Of a DNA stretch of 64,000 nt, positions 53,326-62,862 are shown in pieces (position 1 is the first letter of the stretch; each line of letters opens with the position of its first letter). Both the position numbers and the translations under genes were made by a program. The notes under the pieces are model-generated. The model was not told the DNA's origin. It saw only the letters and a list, made by a program, of their open reading frames with translations, and did not search any database. The stretch is from the NCBI GenBank assembly GCA_950097015.1, contig CATNEN010000033.1, positions 4,929,001 to 4,993,000 on the forward strand, given 5' to 3'. The stretch is from Macrostomum hystrix (lineage: Eukaryota > Platyhelminthes > Macrostomidae).

Positions 53326-56205
53326 AGAGGAATAGAGGCCATTCTCATGAGAGAATAGAGGCCATTCTCGTGAGGGAATAGAGGCCATTCTCGTGAGGGA
53401 ATAGAGGCCATTCTCGTGAGGGAATAGAGGCCATTCTCGTGAGGGAATAGAGGTCATTCTCGTGAGGGAATAGAGGCCATTCTCGTGAGGGAATAGAGGC
53501 CATTCTCGTGAGGGAATAGAGGTCATTCTCGTGAGGGAATAGAGGCCATTCTCGTGAGGGAATAGAGGCCATTCTCGTGAGGGAATAGAGGCCATTCTCG
53601 TGAGGGAATAGAGGCCATTCTCGTGAGGGAATAGAGGTCATACTCGTGAGGGAATAGAGGTCATTCTCGTGAGGGAATAGAGGCCATTCTCGTGAGGGAA
53701 TAGAGGCCATTCTCGTGAGGGAATAGAGGCCATTCTCGTGAGGGAATAGAGGTCATACTCGTGAGGGAATAGAGGCAATTCTCGTGAGGGAATAGAGGTC
53801 ATTCTCGTGAGGGATTAGAGATCATTCTCGTGAGGGAATAGAGGCCATTCTCGTGAGGGAATAGAGGTCATACTCGTGAGGGAATAGAGGCAATTCTCGT
53901 GAGGGAATAGAGGTCATTCTCGTGAGGGAATAGAGATCATTCTCGTGAGGGAATAGAGGTAATTCTCGTGAGGGAATAGAGGTCATACTCGTGAGGGAAT
54001 AGAGGCCATTCTCGTGAGGGAATAGAGGCCATTCTCGTGAGGGAATAGAGGCCATTCTCGTGAGGGAATAGAGGTCATACTCGTGAGGGAATAGAGGCCA
54101 TTCTCGTGAGGGAATAGAGGCCATTCTCGTGAGGGAATAGAGGTCATACTCGTGAGGGAATAGAGGCCATTCTCGTGAGGGAATAGAGGCCATTCTCGTG
54201 AGGGAATAGAGGCCATTCTCGTGAGGGAATAGAGGCCATTCTCGTGAGGGAATAGAGGCCATTCTCGTGAGGGAATAGAGGCCATTCTCGTGAGGGAATA
54301 GAGGCCATTCTCGTGAGGGAATAGAGGTCATACTCGTGAGGGAATAGAGGTCATTCTCGTGAGGGAATAGAGGCCATTCTCGTGAGGGAATAGAGGCCAT
54401 TCTCGTGAGGGAATAGAGGCCATTCTCGTGAGGGAATAGAGGTCATACTCGTGAGGGAATAGAGGCAATTCTCGTGAGGGAATAGAGGTCATTCTCGTGA
54501 GGGATTAGAGATCATTCTCGTGAGGGAATAGAGATCATTCTCGTGAGGGAATAGAGGTAATTCTCGTGAGGGAATAGAGGTCATACTCGTGAGGGAATAG
54601 AGGCCATTCTCGTGAGGGAATAGAGGCCATTCTCGTGAGGGAATAGAGGCCATTCTCGTGAGGGAATAGAGGTCATACTCGTGAGGGAATAGAGGCCATT
54701 CTCGTGAGGGAATAGAGGCCATTCTCGTGAGGGAATAGAGGTCATACTCGTGAGGGAATAGAGGTCATTCTCGTGAGGGAATAGAGGCCATTCTCGTGAG
54801 GGAATAGAGGCCATTCTCGTGAGGGAATAGAGGCCATTCTCGTGAGGGAATAGAGGTCATACTCGTGAGGGAATAGAGGCAATTCTCGTGAGGGAATAGA
54901 GGTCATTCTCGTGAGGGAATAGAGGCCATTCTCGTGAGGGAATAGAGGCCATTCTCGTGAGGGAATAGAGATCATTCTCGTGAGGGAATAGAGGTAATTC
55001 TCGTGAGGGAATAGAGGTCATACTCGTGAGGGAATAGAGGCCATTCTCGTGAGGGAATAGAGATCATTCTCGTGAGGGAATAGAGGCCATTCTCGTGAGG
55101 GAATAGAGGCCATTCTCGTGAGGGAATAGAGGTCATACTCGTGAGGGAATAGAGGCAATTCTCGTGAGGGAATAGAGGTCATTCTCGTGAGGGAATAGAG
55201 GCCATTCTTGTGAGGGAATAGAGGCCATTCTTGTGAGGGAATAGAGGTCATACTCGTGAGGGAATAGAGGCCATTCTTGTGAGGGAATAGAGGTCATACT
55301 CGTGAGGGAATAGAGGCCATTCTTGTGTGGGAATAGAGGTAATTCTCGTGAGGGAATAGAGGTCATTCTCGTGAGGGAATAGAGGTCATACTCGTGAGGG
55401 AATAGAGGCCATTCTCGTGAGGGAATAGAGGTCATACTCGTGAGGGAATAGAGGCCATTCTCGTGAGGGAATAGAGGCCATTCTCGTGAGGGAATAGAGG
55501 CCATTCTCGTGAGGGAATAGAGGCCATTCTCGTGAGGGAATAGAGGCCATTCTCGTGAGGGAATAGAGGCCATTCTCGTGAGGGAATAGAGGCCATTCTC
55601 GTGAGGGAATAGAGGCCATTCTCGTGAGGGAATAGAGGCCATTCTCGTGAGGGAATAGAGGCCATTCTCGTGAGGGAATAGAGGTCATTCTCGTGAGGGA
55701 ATAGAGGTCATTCTCGTGAGGGAATAGAGGTAATTCTCGTGAGGGAATAGAGGTCATACTCGTGAGGGAATAGAGGCCATTCTCGTGAGGGAATAGAGGC
55801 CATTCTCGTGAGGGAATAGAGGCCATTCTCGTGAGGGAATAGAGGTAATTCTCGTGAGGGAATAGAGATCATTCTCGTGAGGGAATAGAGGTAATTCTCG
55901 TGAGGGAATAGAGGTCATACTCGTGAGGGAATAGAGGCCATTCTCGTGAGGGAATAGAGGCCATTCTCGTGAGGGAATAGAGGCCATTCTCGTGAGGGAA
56001 TAGAGGCCATTCTCGTGAGGGAATAGAGGCCATTCTTGTGAGGGAATAGAGGTCATTCTCGTGAGGGAATAGAGGCCATTCTCGTGAGGGAATAGAGGCC
56101 ATTCTTGTGAGGGAATAGAGGTCATTCTCGTGAGGGAATAGAGATCATTCTCGTGAGGGAATAGAGGCCATTCTCGTGAGGGAATAGAGATCATTCTCGT
56201 GAGGG
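53326..56205. repeat. 23-bp minisatellite, about 125 copies, with higher-order structure
   Basis: The core is 'gaggccattctcgtgaggga', followed by 'ata'; variants are ggtcatac, ggtcattc, ggcaattc, ggtaattc, agatcattc and cttgtg. It is the largest array in the window. The variant order repeats in blocks (see findings). On the minus strand, frames read as repeated MASIPSREWPLFPHENGLYS-like peptides, which is an artefact. Confidence 0.95.
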
Positions 56206-56744
56206 AAAGGAGTTGCTAAAATGACAAAGTGAAAACCAGAAGTGTCATTGAATGATTTAATTAATTGTACAATTTCACAAGACTGAATCCTGTAACATTT
56301 ATATTTGTATCTAGGCTAGACCTAGGGTCACAGTGAACACTTGAAGATTCAAAAAAAAGTTGCACATAAAAGAAGTGACACATGGTTTCCATAACAAGGT
56401 TTGAATATTAGCTTTGCAAATTAACAACAACAGAAACGAAACAAAGGAATGCTTGACAATGTCAAAAGAGTGTAAATTAGCTAAGATTAAGAAATTTTAA
56501 TAAGAATGAAAGCTGAATTTGAAAGATTATAAAGATTTCATGGTAATCAACTCACAGCCAGACAGGAAAATCATGCCTAAAATTACAATGATATTATAAT
56601 CAAGAAGTGTGAAAAATTATTCAAGAAGTCCAAATACTTGCTTTTAACAAATTTACAAGCTGATTCAAAAGGCTAAAATGAACACTAGAAAAACAAAATT
56701 TAAACTGACGCGAACTTTTGACATCACAGTGGATTAGGGATTAG
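56206..56744. other. AT-rich region, no feature seen
   Basis: Unique sequence between two arrays, downstream of the CCM2 terminal exon. If the 3' exons at 53.2 and 52.2 kb are used, this is intron. Confidence 0.4.
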
Positions 56745-57335
56745 AGAGATGAGAGGGTCGGTATATTGAGGGACTGGAGTGGGACTATATGGCCATGGAT
56801 TAACGTGCTGAAGTGGGATTATATGGCCATGGATTACCGTGCTGGAGTGGGATTATATGGCCATGGATTACCGTGCTGGAGTGGGATTATATGGCCATGG
56901 ATTACCGTGCTGGAGTAGGATTATATGGCCATGGATTACTGTGCTGGAGTGGGACTATATGGCCAGGGATTAACGAACTAGGATTGAGATTGTAAGGCCA
57001 GGGATTACCGGAGGGAGTGGGATTATATGGCGATGGATTAACGTGCTGGAGTGGGATTATATGGCCAGGGATTAAAAGACTGGAGTGGGATTATATGACC
57101 ATGGATTAACGTGCTGGAGTGGGATTATATGGCCAGGGATTAAAAGACTGGAGTGGGATTATATGACCATGGATTAACGTGCTGGAGTGGGATTATATGG
57201 CCAGGGATTAACAGACTGGAGTGGGAATATATGGCCAGGGATTAACAGACTGGAGTGGGATTATATGGCCAGGGATTAACAGACTGGAGTGGGATTATAT
57301 GGCCAGGGATTAACGGACTGGAGGGGGATTATACG
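56745..57335. repeat. 34-bp minisatellite, about 17 copies
   Basis: The core is 'gtgggattatatggccatgg', followed by 'attaccgtgctgga'. The right part favours 'ccaggg' and 'aacagactgga' forms. It lies about 150 bases beyond the CCM2 stop codon at 57491. Confidence 0.92.
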
Positions 57336-57490
57336 AGTATTGTGGGATAATGGAAGCGCGAGAACTGCAAGTGGGATGATAAGATAGAATGGCAGGCGGA
57401 CCGGAGGAAGGAGACTGGGATCAGGGCTGGGATAAATCTAAGCGCAGCAGTGCCCAACTGAAATCCCAGTTAACTTTCGATCATGCACAC

Positions 57491-60400
57491 TTAGAAGCGG
57501 TGCGCGTGACCCATCGGAGAGAATTCGTTGGCGGGAATCCGGCCGGTGTCCATTGGCGCCACCATGAAGGCGGGGTCGTCCAGCCCAGTGCCGTCAAGTC
57601 CGAGGTAGCGGCCCGACGGGCCGACGGAACGGCCGACAACCGAGGAGGCGGCCACTGACGAGACTGAGCGAGAGTAACTGGGCTGAGCGAACTGCTGCTG
57701 GCTCATGTCCAGCCTCTGAACCTGGAAAGATTATATGGGATGAGGCTAGCTGGGTGTGGGATGAGGCTAGCTGGGTGTGGGATGAGGCTAGCTGGGTGTG
57801 GGATGAGGCTTGATGGGTGTGGGATGAGGCTAGCTGGGTGTGGGATGAGGCTAGCTGGGTGTGGGATGAGGCTAGCTGGGTGTGGGATGAGGCTAGCTGG
57901 GTGTGGGATGAGGCTTGATGGGTGTGGGATGAGGCTAGCTGGACGTGGGATGAGGCTAGCTGGATGTGGGATGAGGCTTGATGGGTGTGGGATGAGGCTA
58001 GCTGGGTATGGGATGAGGCTAGCTGGGTGTGGGATGAGGCTAGCTGGGTGTGGGATGAGGCTTGATGGGTGTGGGATGAGGCTAGCTGGGTGTGGGATGA
58101 GGCTAGCTGGGTGTGGGATGAGGCTAGCTGGGTGTAAGATGAGGCTAGCTGGGTGTGGGATGAGGCTTGATGGGTGTGGGATGAGGCTAGCTGGACGTGG
58201 GATGAGGCTAGCTGGATGTGGGATGAGGCTTGATGGGTGTGGGATGAGGCTAGCTGGGTATGGGATGAGGCTAGCTGGGTGTGGGATGAGGCTAGCTGGG
58301 TGTGGGATGAGACTAGCTGGGTGTGGGATGAGGCTTGATGGGTGTGGGATGAGGCTAGCTGGGTGTGGGATGAGGCTTGATGGGTGTGGGATGAGGCTAG
58401 CTGGGTGTGGGATGAGGCTAGCTGGGTGTGGGATGAGGCTTGATGGATGTTGGATGAGGCTAGCTGGATGTGGGATGAGGCTTGATGGGTGTGGGATGAG
58501 GCTAGCTGGGTATGGGATGAGGCTAGCTGGGTGTGGGATGAGGCTAGCTGGGTGTGGGATGAGACTAGCTGGGTGTGGGATGAGGCTTGATGGGTGTGGG
58601 ATGAGGCTAGCTGGGTGTGGGATGAGGCTTGATGGGTGTGGGATGAGGCTAGCTGGGTGTGGGATGAGGCTTGATGGGTGTGGGATGAGGCTAGCTGGGT
58701 GTGGGATGAGGCTAGCTGGGTGTGGGATGAGGCTTGATGGATGTTGGATGAGGCTAGCTGGGTGTAGGATGAGGCTAGCTGGGTGTGGGATGAGCTTGAT
58801 GGGTGTGGGATGTGGGCATTGGCTAGACTACACGGCAGTACACCAGCGCACCTGAGCAACGATGGAGCCGAGGGCCTGATCCATGTCGATCTCGCTGGAG
58901 TCGCGACTGCGGACGCTGCTGGCGGTGCTGCCGATGCTGACCGAGCGGCTGTAGCCGGACGGTCGCAGCCCCCTGTCGTGCAGGAAGTCGTCGAAAGCCG
59001 CCTGGTCCCTGGCTGGAATGAAGGGCCGGAGGCCTAGCAGGAGGTGGCTGCGCTCGGCCGGGAACAGGCGCTCCAGCTGGGGCCTGACACTGCCAGAGAA
59101 GGAGGAGGCGCCGGAGGACCAGGACCTGAACAGCTGACCGAACAGTACCAGCTCCTGCTTGGTGAGGCTTGAGGCCAGGCTGCCAGCTAGGCTGCTGACC
59201 GCCTCCTGGGGACTGTCCCGCCTGTTGAACACCGGACTGCTGGTTGTCGATGTCACAGGGGTGGCGTTTGACTCCCCGCTGCCAGCGCCGGGCACGCCGA
59301 GAATTGAAGCGCCTGAAGCTGACGGAGCGCCGGAAGTTGTTGAAGCGGCGCCGCCCAGAGCCCGGTCGAAGAATTCCAGAGTGGCCTCCGTGTAGGCCAG
59401 CTGCAGCAGCTGACGGGCCACCGCGCAGGCCTCCTAGACAAAGGCAAAACAAGGAGTAACTTGCTGAAATTGATTAACGGCTTGGCCTCAGCACGTCATT
59501 TACGGTTGACAACCCCAACACCGGTTAGCCTGGTTGACATCCCCAACACAGGTTAGCCTGGTTGACATCCCCAACACCGGTTAGCCTGGTTGACATCCAC
59601 AACACCGGTTAGCCTGGTTGACATCCACAACACCGGTTAGCCTGGTTGACATCCACAACACCGGTTAGCCTGGCTGACAACCCCAGCACCGGTTAGCCTG
59701 GTTGACATCCCCAACACCGGTTAGCCTGGTTGACATCCTTAACACCGGTTAGCCTGGTTGACATCCACAACACCGGTTAGCCTGGTTTACATCCCCAACA
59801 CCGGTTAGCCTGGTTGACATCCACAACACCGGTTAGCCTGGCTGACAACCCCAACACCGGTTAGCCTGGTTGACATCCACAACACCGGTTAGCCTGGTTG
59901 ACATCCACAACACCGGTTAGCCTGGCTGACAACCCCAACACCGGTTAGCCTGGTTGACATCCACAACACCGGTTAGCCTGGTTAAGAGCATTTCCTTTCA
60001 CAGACTAACCTGAGCGTGAATCCTGGCATAGACAGCCATTGCGCAGAGCTGGCTAGTACCCGCAGCGTCAGGGCTGAAGTGCAGAGCCAGCAGGTGCCTG
60101 TCGGAGTCTCGAACGTAGGCGACAGCGAGTAGCTGGGAGACAGGCACCCTGAGCAGCACATCTGGCTGGGACGGCTGCTGCAGCTGCTGTTGCTGTTGCG
60201 GCGGCGTCGGCGGCGGCCGGCGCTCAAGCCTCACGCCCGACACGCTGAGGCTGAGCAGGGCGTCAACTGGCGGAGCTCTGGAGCCGCGGACACCGCGCTC
60301 GATTGAGTCTACCAAGCTGAGCAGGTAGGCCCGGTTGCTGATGTCCCGATTGCTGCGCACACCAGACAGGGAGCCCAGCAGGCGGACCGGCCACTCCAGG

Positions 60401-60665
60401 TAGGAGTCGATTAGCACGCTTGGATTGACCTGTTGCGTCGGGAATGGGAGAATTGGATGATGCGTTGGTTTGACAGATATGCTACTAGCATACTACTGCC
60501 AGTAATACAGTGGCCTCCGTGGCATCCTTTTTCTACCTGAAAGTCTGGCGGCGCCAGAACGATTCTGGCAGCCCTGAAGAAGCCGGCGCTGCTGCCTCCG
60601 CCGCTGCCGCCGCCTGTCAGACCCGCTGGCCAGAGGCGGTTCAGCATCGAGTTGTGACGGATAGA
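57491..60665 (-). CDS. ccm2: CCM2 (malcavernin) homologue: PTB domain and harmonin-homology domain
   Basis: Minus-strand exons 60665-60537, 60429-60010, 59433-58852 and 57721-57491, all phase 0 with GT/AG borders. Starting at the in-frame ATG 60647 gives 447 residues, close to human CCM2 (444). Exon 2 is the PTB domain: 'VLIDSYLEWPVRLLGSL' start, 'PDVLLRVPVSQLLAVAYVRD' and 'RHLLALHF' strands. Exon 3 opens with the last PTB helix ('QLAYTEATLEFFDRAL'; the family has a VYTE..IDFLDRA motif here). It continues with the C-terminal harmonin-homology domain ('LTKQELVLFGQLFRSW', 'LFPAERSHLLLGLRPFIPA', 'FDDFLHDRGL'). Known role: scaffold joining KRIT1, PDCD10 and MEKK3 in the cerebral cavernous malformation complex. 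Exon 4 is Ser-rich and ends PMGHAHRF. The AG before 60665 implies an untranslated 5' exon or trans-splicing. Confidence 0.87.
57735..58810. repeat. 21-bp minisatellite filling the last CCM2 intron, about 51 copies
   Basis: The unit 'gctagctgggtgtgggatga' plus 'g' has variants 'gcttgatgggtg', 'ggacgtg', 'ggatgtg', 'gggtatg' and 'gagacta'. It fills the 1,130-bp intron (57722-58851) nearly end to end. On the gene strand each unit carries CCCACACCCAG|CTAG, acceptor-like. Confidence 0.95.
59505..59985. repeat. 28-bp minisatellite filling the CCM2 intron 59434-60009, about 17 copies
   Basis: The core is 'ggttagcctggttgacatcc', followed by 'acaacacc'; 'ccccaac' and 'ctgacaac' variants alternate. 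It ends about 25 bases from the donor at 60009. Confidence 0.93.
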
Positions 60666-60784
60666 CTGAAACAGTTAGAGATTAATGCTGGGTTTTTAGA
60701 AAACATAATAATCAATGGATCGCAATGACTAGGACCTATTGAATGATGTTAATACTCCTATTCCCTGGTCCTGATAACTCCCGA

Positions 60785-61940
60785 GTACTCTAATCCCTGA
60801 TCTCAGCACCACTAATCCCTGATCTCAGCACTACTAATCCCTGATCTCAGCACTACTAATCACTGATCTCAGCACTACTAATCCCTGATCTCAGCACTAC
60901 TAATCCCTGATCTCAGCACTACTAATCCCTGATCTCAGCATTACTAATCCCTGATCTCAGCACTACTAATCCCTGATCTCAGCACTACTAATCCCTGATA
61001 TCAGCACTACTAATCCCTGATCTCAGCACTACTAATCACTGATCTCAGCACTACTAATCCCTGATCTCAGCACTACTAATCCCTGATATCAGCACTACTA
61101 ATCCCTGATCTCAGCACTACTAATCCCTGATCTCAGCACTACTAATCCCTGATATCAGCACTACTAATCCCTGATCTCAGCACTACTAATCACTGATCTC
61201 AGCACTACTAATCCCTGATCTCAGCACTACTAATCCCTGATCTCAGTACTACTAATCCCTGATCTCAGCACCACTAATCCCTGATCTCAGCACTACTAAT
61301 CCCTGATCTCAGCACTACTAATCCCTTATCTCAGCACTACTAATCCCTGATCTCAGCACCACTAATCCCTGATCTCAGCACTACTAATCCCTGATCTCAG
61401 CATTACTAATCCCTGATCTCAGCACTACTAATCCCTGATCTCAGCACTACTAATCCCTGATATCAGCACTACTAATCCCTGATCTCAGCACTACTAATCA
61501 CTGATCTCAGCACTACTAATCCCTGATCTCAGCACTACTAATCCCTGATATCAGCACTACTAATCCCTGATCTCAGCACTACTAATCCCTGATCTCAGCA
61601 CTACTAATCCCTGATATCAGCACTACTAATCCCTGATCTCAGCACTACTAATCCCTGATCTCAGCACTACTAATCCCTGATCTCAGCACTACTAATCCCT
61701 GATCTCAGTACTACTAATCCCTGATCTCAGCACCACTAATCCCTGATCTCAGCACTACTAATCCCTGATCTCAGCACTACTAATCCCTGATCTCAGCACT
61801 ACTAATCCCTGATCTCAGCACTACTAATCCCTGATCTCAGCACTACTAATCCCTGATCTCAGCACTACTAATCACTGATCTCAGCACTACTAATCCCTGA
61901 TCTCAGCACTACTAATCCCTGATCTCAGCACTACTAATGC
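60785..61940. repeat. 22-bp minisatellite, about 52 copies
   Basis: The unit is 'actaatccctgatctcagca' plus 'ct', with variants 'cactgatc', 'gatatcag', 'agcattac', 'agcacc' and 'agtac'. It lies between CCM2 exon 1 and the TopBP1 stop codon, so in the CCM2 5' region. Confidence 0.95.
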
Positions 61941-62862
61941 CAGGATCAATTAATTTTTACTGAGCAATGTTACGGTAAGAAAAAAATAGGAAAAGCGAAT
62001 TTCGGTGGCCAAGGCAGGGTTTGATTAAAGAGTTTATGATTTTGATTGCAAAATATCTAGAGCAAAAAAATGACAAGCTTAGAAAACGCATATTTTGTTA
62101 CTCTTAAGGGGAATTGTAAAATGATAGACAAACCGGGTGTAGAGGGTGTGGTTCAGGAGATTATTTAATTTCATTTAAACGCAGCAATACGCGAGAACGT
62201 GACAATTGCACAAATATAAGAAGAGATTGACACATTGGCCTGAAATCTTCTGGCGAGCACCCAAAGAGAGCAAATAAAAGCACAATTTTTTAGCAGTAAA
62301 ACACCAGTTGAAACTATTCAATACAGTTTAGAGTGCACAAAAAAGAAAATGGGAATAGAAAAATAAATAACTGACCAACAATGGAAAAGTATTCATGAAA
62401 ATTTAGCCCCCTCACAGTCTCAAAGAACAAGATAAAAAACTGAAAATGCCATTCAAATAGACTGGTTAGAATGTTGCAAACTATGCCGTAAACTATATTA
62501 CTTGTAGTAATATGCTAAGCTAAACTGCGAAACTGAGCCATTGTGAACAAAAATATTTTCAACTTAAAAATAGAGCTATTAGAGATAGCTTCTTAGATTT
62601 ACTATCTAAGGCAGAGGGCATTGGAAGTCAACTGCGCTGTCCAAACACATGACAGCGCAGTTAAAAATAAAATACAAGTACAAAATAAAATAATCAAATA
62701 CAGGCATGCTTGCGCATTTTAAAATAGGATTTCAATATTAGAATGAGTCTCTAATTTAAGGTTAAAATCTTCTGCAAAAATTACAGAAAATGCGCATCGA
62801 CACTACTGACCTACAAGTAGCGCAGTAAGTAGTAAGTAGCGCGCATTTTCTGTTCGATATGA
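61941..62862. other. Intergenic between TopBP1 3' end and CCM2 5' end
   Basis: AT-rich. It must hold the TopBP1 3' UTR and polyadenylation site. 'aataaa'-type hexamers occur several times on both strands, so I do not assign one. No coding exon for CCM2 recognised here. Confidence 0.4.

Noticed and set aside
53326..58810. Minus- and plus-strand repeat frames (up to 421 codons) in the 23- and 21-bp arrays
   Set aside because: Array artefacts; the 21-bp array lies between two well-supported CCM2 exons.
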